From positions 62,001-126,000 of the forward strand of contig JALHRR010000003.1 of NCBI GenBank assembly GCA_022841345.1: a stretch of DNA of 64,000 nucleotides, written 5' to 3'. Numbering within the stretch: the stretch's first letter is position 1; the number at the start of each line of letters is the position of its first letter. The DNA comes from Saprospiraceae bacterium (lineage in GTDB: Bacteria; Bacteroidota; Bacteroidia; Chitinophagales; Saprospiraceae). Positions 55,928-64,000 of this stretch are shown in pieces. Below the pieces are notes generated by a model, which ran no database searches, had not been told where the DNA came from, and worked only from the letters and a program-made list of their open reading frames with translations. The position numbers and the translations under genes are program-made.

Positions 55928-58900
55928 CTATTTTTGTATGATAAGTTTTCCATGCATAATTCCTTCAGCTCCCTCGGCAGTGATCAGGTAAAATCCATTC
56001 AGAAGTAGATCAGTTTGCAAAGCAATCTCTGAATTCAGATCCAGAACCTTCTGTGTATATAGCATTTGACCATTTGGATGAAAGATCCTTACTATGCCTG
56101 AGCCTTTCAAATTGCCATTCGTGCTTAGAGTACAAGCATTGGATACCGGATTAGGTGTTATGCTCAGCTTAGGATGCGACTCAGCTATGAATTCTTCTGT
56201 TGAGGAAATCACATCTTCAATCATTTTGGTATTCACTGTATTCGTAGTTACAGTCCTGGTCTTTTCAAAAATGATATTTGCTTTGTTTGTAAAATTGAAG
56301 TTAGGATTGTTATCCTTCCTGATTCTGATGGCAAAGCTAAGGAAGCCCTGACTGCGCTGATCCTCCATTGAATTTGGAGCTAAATTCATGTTGTCAAAAA
56401 AGACTCTTAATATTCCCGCAGGCAGTAATTCCCACTTTGTGATTTCGTGACTGGATCCGGTGATACGGATGCTATTATAGTCCAGATTAGTGGCAAGCGC
56501 ATCTGAGATTTGAGCACTATTTACCACATGGTTAAAGGGATTTTGAAAGCGAATGGTGTACTCCAGTTCTTTTCCTTCCAGCATGTCTTCCACAGTCATA
56601 CCTTCTGCCGGATAAACGCTCTTCTGATTGGGAACGAAAGTGCTTACAATAGAATCCTGAATCAAAAAGTGATTGTCAGCCATCTCAACATCAGCTGTGG
56701 ATGGAAGGATATTTGCCTCCAATGAAATCAAAGCGCCATCTTGTAAATTGGAGGACAATCTGCCCTCAACAAGGATTTGATTTTTAGCTGAAGCGGGAAG
56801 GTCTTCAAAATGCCAGACAATGCTATCAGCATTAACAATCTCAGAAGGTGGAGGTGAAGAATTGATAAATGTAAACTCCGAATCCAGCTTCAGTCCAACA
56901 GATCCTGACATTGGAACTGTTCCTTTATTTTGATAAGCGATATGAGCAGTAAGCTCTTTTCCGGCCTCTGGTAGAATATTAAATTTTCCGCTAATAGTAG
57001 CATCTGTCACATCGGGTCGAAAACGGACTGCGAAATCATAATTATCAATACTGTCATGAGTGATATAAAATGGAGGTTCAATACTTTCTACATATTCAGA
57101 TAATACATTAGGCCAAAGTTTGTCTCTGTTTTCAATTGAAGGCCTTATTTCAAATTGTCCATCCTCATTACTGAGTGTGAAATAGTTTTTTTGCGGATCC
57201 GCAGCTGTACTCAGCATAATCTGAATATCATTCATGTAATTTTCATCGGCATCTTTTATTCCATCACCATTCAGATCATGAAAAATAGATCCTTTTGCAA
57301 AAGGCCTGTTGAAGCTGGGCATTTTAGATTTGATTACACCTCCACCGTGCCTGCTACCAAAATATAATGTGTCATTCAAAACAACAATGTCGCTATTGCT
57401 GTCATCCGGCAAAACCAGTTCCCAGCTGGAGCAGTTATCAACAGAATAAAAAAGTCTCGAGAAAGCGCCCTGAAAAAAATATATGTCATTTTGTTTCCAA
57501 ACCTTTCTTTCAGAAAATCTTCCAGTTGAAGGACCGACCAGTAATAATCCATCACTGGAATACTCCCAGCTTAATCCATCAGTGGAACTAAACAAAGCCA
57601 GGTGACCGGCAGAATTAACAACAAAAATTCTTTCTTCCACAGTGAGCAAGGATATGACACCTTGTATTTCTGTATCCACATCATTCCAACTGAGCCCAAG
57701 ATTATCTGAGACTACTAATTTCCCTGCATCGTCACCCGCCCATATTTTATCCCTAAAAATCACGGCTGATTTTAAGCGTTTAATTATTGGTGCCCATGTT
57801 ATCCCAAGATCTGTGCTGATAAATTGGTTAAATTCTCCTTGGATGTAAATTAGTTCCTCTATCCAAAAAAAGTTACTTACATCAGAATGGTGATTATATG
57901 GCAAATTTAAAGTGCTCCAGGAAATACCCATGTCTGCGGAAATCTGAATATTTCCCGACTTTGGTTGATATAATAAATTACCTGACGAACTTATAAAAAA
58001 AGTTGGATTGAAAGAATCGCCTTTTGGAAGTCCGGAATAATTCCAAAGGCCTGAGCTGACATCAAATTTGTAAATATTGTCGTTTGAAAATAGCTGAGCC
58101 CAAATTTGGTTTTGAGCTCCCCATAAGTACAGGATTTCCGAAGAATTTAATCCCTCATTAGCAGGAAGATATGAATTAGACTTGTCATCAAATAAAACAC
58201 AACCAACTAAAGATGAAAATAATAGGAACTTGTCTTCAAATAGGCAATATGTTTGATATGGTTGATCAAGAGAGAAAGTGTTCCAGCTTTGTCCTCCATC
58301 TTCAGTGTATCTCATGACATTTCCACCAAGTGAATAAACCTTATTGTTTTTCTCGATCAGATATTTTGGATCGTTAGATGAAATATGATTAATTTTCCAT
58401 ATTTCACCCTTGTTTTGACTCGAATAGAATCTGTTTCCAGTCTGAATTATAATATTGTTACCCTTAATAAAGATAGATTCAAAATTTGAAGTGGGTGGCA
58501 CCTTCCAGGAATATATCCATTTACCGGACTGATGGTTAAATTCATATATTTTGCCTTTATTTCTTCCAAAAATTTTATCAGTAGAAGAAAACAGAGAATC
58601 AAATTCTATACCGTCATAGGATACTTGCTTCCAGCTTTGACCTATATTTTGAGATCTATATAGCTTTCCCCCGGCATTGAAATATATGCCGTGAGAGCAA
58701 AGCATTGTCAAATTTGTATTAAAATATGCTTCCTCGGGAATAAGAGCTGTGTACCAGGTGTCACCATTATCAACGCTGAGTATAAACTGAATTTCTTTAG
58801 GATTGTGAGCTCCTTTATACTGTTCTGAATAAATAGAAATTATGTTATCAGTGACATTGACTTTGCTCGATATGGCCGTATTAATAGCTGTCCATGATTG

Positions 58901-59074
58901 TCCATCACCCGTTCTGTACAGCTGGAAATTATCATACAAGAAAGCGAAATCTTTGTTATAATACATTTCAGCAGTACTGAAGCCTTCAGGTCCGCCGGTA
59001 TGTTCCCACTGAAATTGAGCAAAGACAGAAGTGGAAATGCAAAATACTGCAAAAAGCAGGTAGAGTGTTTTCAT
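55928..59074 (-). CDS. Secreted propeller protein with T9SS sorting domain (tandem paralogue 2)
   Basis: About 1048 residues from MKTLYLLFAVFCISTSVFA, with the same layout as its neighbours: signal peptide, propeller with SxDxGxxW boxes (STDLGITWAPI, STDGLSWEYS), SdrD-B-like domain (KGSIFHDLNGDGIKD), DUF11/DUF7619-like domain and T9SS sorting domain ending IMHGKLIIQK. An alternative ATG at 59110, six bases past the upstream stop codon, adds 12 residues almost identical in paralogue 1. The C-terminal half is much more alike between paralogues 1 and 2 than the propeller, where exposed loops differ. The spacer between genes is only 42 bases. Confidence 0.85.
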   Translation of the reverse strand: MKTLYLLFAVFCISTSVFAQFQWEHTGGPEGFSTAEMYYNKDFAFLYDNFQLYRTGDGQSWTAINTAISSKVNVTDNIISIYSEQYKGAHNPKEIQFILSVDNGDTWYTALIPEEAYFNTNLTMLCSHGIYFNAGGKLYRSQNIGQSWKQVSYDGIEFDSLFSSTDKIFGRNKGKIYEFNHQSGKWIYSWKVPPTSNFESIFIKGNNIIIQTGNRFYSSQNKGEIWKINHISSNDPKYLIEKNNKVYSLGGNVMRYTEDGGQSWNTFSLDQPYQTYCLFEDKFLLFSSLVGCVLFDDKSNSYLPANEGLNSSEILYLWGAQNQIWAQLFSNDNIYKFDVSSGLWNYSGLPKGDSFNPTFFISSSGNLLYQPKSGNIQISADMGISWSTLNLPYNHHSDVSNFFWIEELIYIQGEFNQFISTDLGITWAPIIKRLKSAVIFRDKIWAGDDAGKLVVSDNLGLSWNDVDTEIQGVISLLTVEERIFVVNSAGHLALFSSTDGLSWEYSSDGLLLVGPSTGRFSERKVWKQNDIYFFQGAFSRLFYSVDNCSSWELVLPDDSNSDIVVLNDTLYFGSRHGGGVIKSKMPSFNRPFAKGSIFHDLNGDGIKDADENYMNDIQIMLSTAADPQKNYFTLSNEDGQFEIRPSIENRDKLWPNVLSEYVESIEPPFYITHDSIDNYDFAVRFRPDVTDATISGKFNILPEAGKELTAHIAYQNKGTVPMSGSVGLKLDSEFTFINSSPPPSEIVNADSIVWHFEDLPASAKNQILVEGRLSSNLQDGALISLEANILPSTADVEMADNHFLIQDSIVSTFVPNQKSVYPAEGMTVEDMLEGKELEYTIRFQNPFNHVVNSAQISDALATNLDYNSIRITGSSHEITKWELLPAGILRVFFDNMNLAPNSMEDQRSQGFLSFAIRIRKDNNPNFNFTNKANIIFEKTRTVTTNTVNTKMIEDVISSTEEFIAESHPKLSITPNPVSNACTLSTNGNLKGSGIVRIFHPNGQMLYTQKVLDLNSEIALQTDLLLNGFYLITAEGAEGIMHGKLIIQK

Positions 59075-59116
59075 CACTTTTGATTTAAAGACAAAGCAGT
59101 AAGAGGCCATACTTCT

Positions 59117-62100
59117 CTATTTTTGTATGATAAGTTTTCCATGCATAATTCCTTCCGCTCCCTCAGCTGTGATCAGGTAAAATCCACTCAAAAGTTGATT
59201 AGTTTGTAACTCAATATTCATATTGAAATCCTGCACTTGTTGGAAAGAGAGTAACCGGCCATTTGCATTGAAAATTCTTACGATTCCTGTCCCTTTTATT
59301 CTGCCATTAGTACTGAGATAACAATTTTCTGAAGCTGGGTTGGGAATGATACTTAGCTTTGGCAGCGTCTCTGTATCAATTTCTTCTGTGGATAAAACAA
59401 CAGCCGGGAGTATACGAGTGATAACGGAATTGGTGGTGATTGTCCTGATATTTTCAAAAATGATATTAGCTGAGTTTGAGATAGGAAGAACATCATTGTA
59501 GTCGGTTTTGATTCGAACTGCAAAGCTGAGAAAACCCAGACTTTGTCTGAAATCTGTATTAACAGGAGCTAAGTGCATGTTGTCAAAAAAGACTCTGAGT
59601 ATTCCGGAAGGCAGTAATTCCCATTTCGCAATTGCATGGCTGGAGCCAACAATTCGTATAGATTTAAAGTCAAGGTTTGATGAAAGTTTATCTGAAATTT
59701 GGACAGAATTAACCTCATAAGTAAGTGGGTTTTGGAATCTTATAGTGTACTCCAGCTCTTTTCCTTCCTTGATTTCTGCAACTGTCAAACCGTCTTGAGG
59801 TATGACGCTTTTTGAATTTGGAACCGGGCTAATCTCAAACTTATCCTCTATCTCAAATTGATTATCAGATAAATAGATATCATTACCGTTTAGCAGGAGA
59901 GTACCGGACATAGCAACCAATGTACCCGCCGGTACTGCCGGAGATAATCTCCCTTCAATGAGAATTTCATTTTTTCCGGATATGGCAAGATCCTCAAAAT
60001 GCCATACCAGACTATCAGTATTAATTATTTCAGAAGGAGCAGGGAACGACTTAATAAATAAAAATCCGGGATCCAGTTTCACTCCCACCTCACCAGACAC
60101 AGGGACAGTACCCTTATTTTGATAAGTAATAAATGCATTTAACTGATCCCCTGAAAATGGCAGAATATTAAGCTTTCCGGTGATTTTCCCATCTCTCACG
60201 TTAGAGCGAAAATGTACTGCAAAGTCATAATTCTCTATGCTGTCATTGATTATGTAAAATGGAGGTTCAATACTTTCCACATATTCTGATACTATGTTTG
60301 GTCTTAGAGTATCATTTGATTCCAGTGAAGGTCTGATTTCAAAATATCCTTCCTGATTACTGAGCGTAAAGTAATTTTTTTGCGGATTCACATTTGTATT
60401 TACCATAATTTGTACATCGGGTAAATTTGCTTCATTCAGGTCTTTTATTCCATCCTTATCGTAATCATTGAATATAGAACCTCTTGCAAATGGTCTTTTA
60501 AACTGAGGTATAGGAGACGAAAGGACTCCTCCTCCGGTATCGTGTCCTACATACACAGCGTCATTTAGTGAGGTAAATGTTGTCAGATATGAATCTGATA
60601 ATTTTATCTGATCCCAACTAGATCCATCATCCAGAGAATAATAAAAGCCGTGAAAACCCTGATACGAAAAATACATATCATCATGTCTCCATATCTGACC
60701 CCTTAAAGTAAAACTACTTACAGAATATTCATAAATCGATCCATCCCCTGAGTATTTCCAGTTTACACCATTTGTAGAAGTATACATGGCTTCTCTTTCA
60801 GTTGGTGAAATAATATTTGTAATTGCAAAAATCCTGTCATCAGCAGCATTCAGACTCATTACATGTTTCAGCCCGGGTTCCACCTCAGTCCAACTGATTC
60901 CCTGATCAGCCGACACTAATAAATACCCAAATGAACCAATTGACCAGATTTTGTTCTGGAAAAACACAGGAGAGTTCAGTCGTTTATTCAAAGAATTCCA
61001 TGTTGCTCCCAAATCTTTACTAATATAATGATTAGAAATGCCCTCTAAATAAATTAAGTCATCCAGCCAATAAACTTGTCTTAATTCATAAATGTAGTTA
61101 TAAGGAAGGTTTAATGTATCCCATGAAGCACCTTTATCTATTGAATACAGAACCTTATCAATTGCAGCATCTGTATATAGTAAATAGCCGGACGTACTAA
61201 TTAATAAAGTGATATAAGGATATATTGTGGGAGGGAGGTCTGAAGGGCTCCAAACGCCTGAATTTAAATCCAAAGAGTAAAGCTTGTTATTTGGTATGGT
61301 CTGAGCCCAGATTTGATCTTTGCCGGCCCATAATTGCTTTATTGCCGAAGATAAGAAACCTTCATTAGCCGGCAGATAGGTATTATTTACTTCATCAAAT
61401 AAAAAGCAACCAGCTGTCTGAGAGAACAAGAGAAATTTATCCTGAAACAGGCAGTACTGTTGATAGGGTCCATTGAGACTGATACTCTTCCAGTTTTGTC
61501 CCACATTTTCAGTATATCTGAGTGTTTGTCCATTCTGAAAGTAAATCCTGTTTCCTTTTTCTATAAAGTAGGTATTTAAATTTGCCCCTGCTCCATAAGT
61601 TTTCCATGTTTCTCCTTTATTGGCACTTGCATAATAGAAGTTTGTTCCTAATGTAATGATATTGGACCCATCCACGTATACATCCTTAATGATTTCGGAG
61701 GGAGGAGCTTTCCATGTGTAGATCCATTTACCTGATGAAACGTTGAACTCGTAAACCTTTTCTCCATTTCTGCCAAAGATTTTATCATTGGAGGAAAACA
61801 AAGAACTAAAGGCAATACTATCATATGATACCTGCTTCCAGCTTTGTCCGTCAGTCTGAGATCGATATAACTTTTCCCCGGCTTGGAAGTAAATGCCATG
61901 GGAACAAAGCATTACCTGATTCTGATTAAAATAAGCATCAGGCGGTACAGGTGCAGCGTACCAGGAATCTCCACTATCAGCACTGAGCAGAAACTGAATC
62001 TCTTTTGGAATATTATTACCTCTATTCTGTTCCCGGTAAATGGACATTTTGTTATCAGTAACTTCGATTTTTCCGGCTTGAGTGGTATTAATTATTTCCC

Positions 62101-62281
62101 ATGTTTGTCCATCACCGGTTCTGTACAACTGGAAATTGTCATACAGAAAAGCATAATCCTTGTTGTAATATGTTTCAAAACTACCAAGACCTTCAGGACC
62201 TCCGGTAGGTTCCCATTGAAATTGAGAATAGAGGGAATGGGACAGGCATATTAAGCCCAGGAGAGCGTATATTTTTTTCAT
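59117..62281 (-). CDS. Secreted propeller protein with T9SS sorting domain (tandem paralogue 3)
   Basis: 1054 residues starting MKKIYALLGLICLSHSLYS. Same layout as the other two: propeller (ISKDLGATWNSL, SADQGISWTEV, YSLDDGSSWDQI), SdrD-B-like domain (RGSIFNDYDKDGIKD), DUF11/DUF7619-like domain and T9SS sorting domain. It is the most diverged copy and the first transcribed, so it is probably closest to the promoter and may be the ancestral copy. It lacks the 12-residue upstream extension of the other two. A small hairpin lies in the upstream region (62348-62364). Role unknown, presumably at the cell surface. Confidence 0.85.
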   Translation of the reverse strand: MKKIYALLGLICLSHSLYSQFQWEPTGGPEGLGSFETYYNKDYAFLYDNFQLYRTGDGQTWEIINTTQAGKIEVTDNKMSIYREQNRGNNIPKEIQFLLSADSGDSWYAAPVPPDAYFNQNQVMLCSHGIYFQAGEKLYRSQTDGQSWKQVSYDSIAFSSLFSSNDKIFGRNGEKVYEFNVSSGKWIYTWKAPPSEIIKDVYVDGSNIITLGTNFYYASANKGETWKTYGAGANLNTYFIEKGNRIYFQNGQTLRYTENVGQNWKSISLNGPYQQYCLFQDKFLLFSQTAGCFLFDEVNNTYLPANEGFLSSAIKQLWAGKDQIWAQTIPNNKLYSLDLNSGVWSPSDLPPTIYPYITLLISTSGYLLYTDAAIDKVLYSIDKGASWDTLNLPYNYIYELRQVYWLDDLIYLEGISNHYISKDLGATWNSLNKRLNSPVFFQNKIWSIGSFGYLLVSADQGISWTEVEPGLKHVMSLNAADDRIFAITNIISPTEREAMYTSTNGVNWKYSGDGSIYEYSVSSFTLRGQIWRHDDMYFSYQGFHGFYYSLDDGSSWDQIKLSDSYLTTFTSLNDAVYVGHDTGGGVLSSPIPQFKRPFARGSIFNDYDKDGIKDLNEANLPDVQIMVNTNVNPQKNYFTLSNQEGYFEIRPSLESNDTLRPNIVSEYVESIEPPFYIINDSIENYDFAVHFRSNVRDGKITGKLNILPFSGDQLNAFITYQNKGTVPVSGEVGVKLDPGFLFIKSFPAPSEIINTDSLVWHFEDLAISGKNEILIEGRLSPAVPAGTLVAMSGTLLLNGNDIYLSDNQFEIEDKFEISPVPNSKSVIPQDGLTVAEIKEGKELEYTIRFQNPLTYEVNSVQISDKLSSNLDFKSIRIVGSSHAIAKWELLPSGILRVFFDNMHLAPVNTDFRQSLGFLSFAVRIKTDYNDVLPISNSANIIFENIRTITTNSVITRILPAVVLSTEEIDTETLPKLSIIPNPASENCYLSTNGRIKGTGIVRIFNANGRLLSFQQVQDFNMNIELQTNQLLSGFYLITAEGAEGIMHGKLIIQK

Positions 62282-62413
62282 GGCATGGGATTTAATGCCA
62301 AAAACAAGCGTATAAACCGAAACAGCTTAAATGTACGATTATTCCAGATAATCGAAAAGATTATTCGGGTAAATTCCAGAAAATTAACATTTGTTGGTTG
62401 GGCAAGATTATGA

Positions 62414-62445
62414 TATCCCTGGCTTGCTGTTTTTACGCCAGGATA
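62414..62445 (-). terminator. Hairpin downstream of the response regulator
   Basis: TATCC(c)TGGC pairs with GCCAGGATA, a 9-bp stem with one bulged base and a 13-base loop, 3 bases past the stop codon of the response regulator. There is no clear T run after it, so termination is uncertain. Confidence 0.35.
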
Positions 62446-62448
62446 GCT

Positions 62449-63138
62449 CTATTTGACTACCAGCCGGTACCCTACTCCGTGCACGTTCAAAATCTCGATT
62501 CGCTCATCTTGTCTCAATAATTGTCTTAGCTTGGAAACATATACATTAAGGCTTCGGCCATGTAGAAAATGATCATCTCCCCAAATACGCTTCAGTGCAT
62601 TTTCTCTGTCCAGAACTCCATTTTGATGCTCTGTCAGCATCTGTAACAATCTTGATTCTATGGCAGTTAATTTAATAATGTTATCCTGAAATCTGAGCTC
62701 CCGGGAGATGGCATCCAGCTGATATTTGCCCACATCATATTTTTCAGAAACCGTCTTTTCTGCTACAGCATATCTTACCCTTTTCAGAATATTCTGAATG
62801 CGAAGACTCAGCTCCTCCATGCTGAAGGGTTTTGTAATGTAATCATCAGCACCCAAAGTAAGCCCTTTGATCCTGTCTTCCTTTTCCTGCATCCCTGTCA
62901 AAAAAATGATGGGAGTATGGCCGTTGATTGCCCGGATTTCGGCCGCTAATGTGAAACCATCTTTCATAGGCATCCGAATATCCAGTATGCACAAATCAAA
63001 CTCCTGCGTCTGAAAAGCATGCAAACCTGCATCTCCACTGTGAACCAAAGAGACCTCATGATTCTTTGCTTCAAGGTATTCCTTGGTCATGGCACTGAAC
63101 TGCCGCTCATCATCTACCAGCAATATTTTTGGTTTCAT
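62449..63138 (-). CDS. OmpR-family response regulator
   Basis: A 229-residue regulator. The receiver domain (1-120) has the acidic pair in LLVDDE, phospho-acceptor Asp53 in CILDIRMPMKDG, the switch Thr in FLTGM and the conserved Lys in YITKPFS. The C-terminal winged helix (about 135-229) has KLTAIESRLLQML, the recognition region RSLNVYVSKLRQLLR and the hairpin HGVGYRLVV. It resembles RprY-type regulators of Bacteroidota. No kinase gene adjoins it; the HPt/hybrid kinase 10 kb away is a possible partner. The frame opens at 63198; ATG 63138 starts the receiver. Tandem 10-bp repeats lie about 130 bases upstream, suggesting autoregulation. Confidence 0.9.
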   Translation of the reverse strand: MKPKILLVDDERQFSAMTKEYLEAKNHEVSLVHSGDAGLHAFQTQEFDLCILDIRMPMKDGFTLAAEIRAINGHTPIIFLTGMQEKEDRIKGLTLGADDYITKPFSMEELSLRIQNILKRVRYAVAEKTVSEKYDVGKYQLDAISRELRFQDNIIKLTAIESRLLQMLTEHQNGVLDRENALKRIWGDDHFLHGRSLNVYVSKLRQLLRQDERIEILNVHGVGYRLVVK

Positions 63139-63267
63139 ATCCAATTGATTTGATCCTGCAAGAAAGAACTTATCTCTTAAATAATATCTGTGCCTCAATA
63201 TGCTATCATAAATGTAGTACAGATTTTACAAGCATGCAGCCTCCCGGCAAAATAGATACATTTTTTT

Positions 63268-63288
63268 AATACTTTTTAGTACTTCTTG
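63268..63288 (-). repeat. Phased 10-bp direct repeats upstream of the response regulator
   Basis: On the minus strand, AAGAAGTACT then AAAAAGTATT (63268-63277), followed by an A run. AAAAAGTATT is identical to the second unit at 48456-48465 and the repeats are spaced 10 bases apart. Confidence 0.5.
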
Positions 63289-63372
63289 ATGGACCATTGA
63301 ACCTTTTCAAGCTCGGGCAGCGTCAATTTTGTATTTAATAATTCACACCTGTTACATCCAAATTTTGACCTT

Positions 63373-63945
63373 TTGATCAGGCATATAAACAATTTTATTA
63401 CCCGCTTTAGCAGCAAAAAGCACCTGCTTCTGGTAGCAATGTTACTTCTGCTCCTCATTGTCATTGTATTGCCTGCTGCAGAAAAAGATCTGGATTCCAT
63501 AACCGGCAGCTCTCATTATTTAGAGGGATATTTTTTTGTAAATCCTTCAGAACTGCTTCCCTATATCACCAGCCTGAACAATGAAGCAATAACATTTTAT
63601 ATGTTTTACCTCCTGACTATTGACATGATTTTTCCCCTTATATACTCAATCTTTTTATGCCTGGTCCTGGAGCGTATGCGCAAAACAATCTTGCCTGCAC
63701 TCTCAGTCAGACGGACATTGCTGCCTTTACTTTTATTGTGTATAAACCTCCTGGAAAATACTTTGCTAATATATATTTTATGGTCCTCTCAGTTAGATTT
63801 CACTTATTGGATAGCAATCCTTTGGATGCTTAATCTGATGAAATGGCTACTCATTTTGGTTGTCGGATTTGATGTTCTGCGTGGATTATTAATCCTTCTT
63901 TTTGGCCACCTTAAAAGATTCAGACAAGATCAATTAATGCCCTAG
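63373..63945 (+). CDS. Small integral membrane protein of unknown function
   Basis: About 190 residues with four likely transmembrane helices: LLLVAMLLLLLIVIVLPAA (about 20-38), FYLLTIDMIFPLIYSIFLCL (about 77-98), LLPLLLLCINLLENTLLIYI (about 115-135) and LMKWLLILVVGFDVLRGLLI (about 155-175). No recognised family. The start is TTG at 63373; no in-frame ATG lies closer than residue 23. It is divergent from the response regulator and near phased repeats on both sides, so it may be a target of that regulator (inference). Confidence 0.6.
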   Translation: MIRHINNFITRFSSKKHLLLVAMLLLLLIVIVLPAAEKDLDSITGSSHYLEGYFFVNPSELLPYITSLNNEAITFYMFYLLTIDMIFPLIYSIFLCLVLERMRKTILPALSVRRTLLPLLLLCINLLENTLLIYILWSSQLDFTYWIAILWMLNLMKWLLILVVGFDVLRGLLILLFGHLKRFRQDQLMP

Positions 63946-63949
63946 CCTT

Positions 63950-63969
63950 TACACTTTTTTACACTTTTT
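63950..63969 (-). repeat. Two exact tandem copies of AAAAAGTGTA
   Basis: Copies at 63960-63969 and 63950-63959 on the minus strand, abutting, five bases after the stop codon of the membrane protein gene. They equal the third unit at 48466-48475. The sequence continues beyond the window. Confidence 0.6.
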
Positions 63970-64000
63970 AAAATGTGCTTAAACTTTGGTCCATCAGGAA

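Larger units (their letters stand above)
52739..62281 (-). repeat. Tandem array of three gene-plus-spacer units
   Basis: The unit length is about 3.2 kb (starts at 55885, 59074 and 62281). The junctions 55883-55935 and 59072-59124, covering the start of one gene, the spacer and the stop of the previous one, differ by only a few bases. The array therefore arose by duplication of gene plus spacer. Confidence 0.8.

Overview
The window looks like a chromosomal segment of a Bacteroidota bacterium, probably a Saprospiria- or Chitinophagia-type lineage (inference). Signs are T9SS-type C-terminal sorting domains, a large C25-family sortase (PorU2-like), a TonB-dependent receptor with a carboxypeptidase-like N-terminal domain, a hybrid histidine kinase with a periplasmic propeller, promoters of the TAnnTTTG type, and a lack of strong Shine-Dalgarno sequences. 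No rRNA, tRNA, CRISPR array, insertion sequence or prophage was seen.

Layout: 0-0.6 kb, a small Cys-rich secreted protein. 0.7-2.6 kb, F1 ATP synthase atpD-atpC with promoter and terminator. 2.8-6.8 kb, an ABC-2 type (Nat-like) exporter pair, a diacylglycerol-kinase-family lipid kinase and a family-2 glycosyltransferase. 6.9-8 kb, a ferredoxin/flavin reductase, followed by about 0.7 kb of DNA full of tri-loop mini-hairpins and a long imperfect inverted repeat. 8.7-11 kb, a conserved protein of unknown function and an FkbM methyltransferase. 11-22.7 kb, eight tightly packed minus-strand genes: PorU2-like sortase, Wzm/Wzt polysaccharide ABC exporter and five glycosyltransferases. 23-26.8 kb, a DUF2064 protein and a TonB-dependent receptor. 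26.8-27.3 kb, a spacer carrying two perfect palindromes. 27.3-29.3 kb, a methylthioribose-kinase-like phosphotransferase coupled to a nucleoside-hydrolase-like lipoprotein. 29.3-32.4 kb, a large secreted T9SS cargo gene split by a one-base frameshift. 32.9-34.2 kb, an outer-membrane barrel protein. 34.5-38.8 kb, aroA-osmC-phoH on the minus strand, and opposite them an ABM-domain protein with aroB. 38.9-45.3 kb, penicillin-binding protein 1A, a HEAT/cyclophilin lipoprotein, gcvT and a GbsR-like regulator. 45.3-46.3 kb, a HepT/MntA toxin-antitoxin pair whose antitoxin carries its own HTH domain and faces a clear palindromic operator. 46.6-48.3 kb, a class C beta-lactamase-family serine hydrolase. 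48.4-64 kb, a hybrid sensor kinase with a separate HPt protein, three tandem ~1050-residue secreted paralogues, an OmpR-family response regulator and a small membrane protein.

Two assemblies stand out. In the first, a cell-surface sortase is translationally coupled to a polysaccharide exporter and its glycosyltransferases, as if the lipopolysaccharide anchor for T9SS cargo and the enzyme that attaches cargo to it were made together. In the second, a two-component block surrounds a tandem array of secreted propeller proteins. Near-identical 10-bp direct repeats (AAAAAGTGTA type) lie at both ends of that block and could be a shared regulator site.
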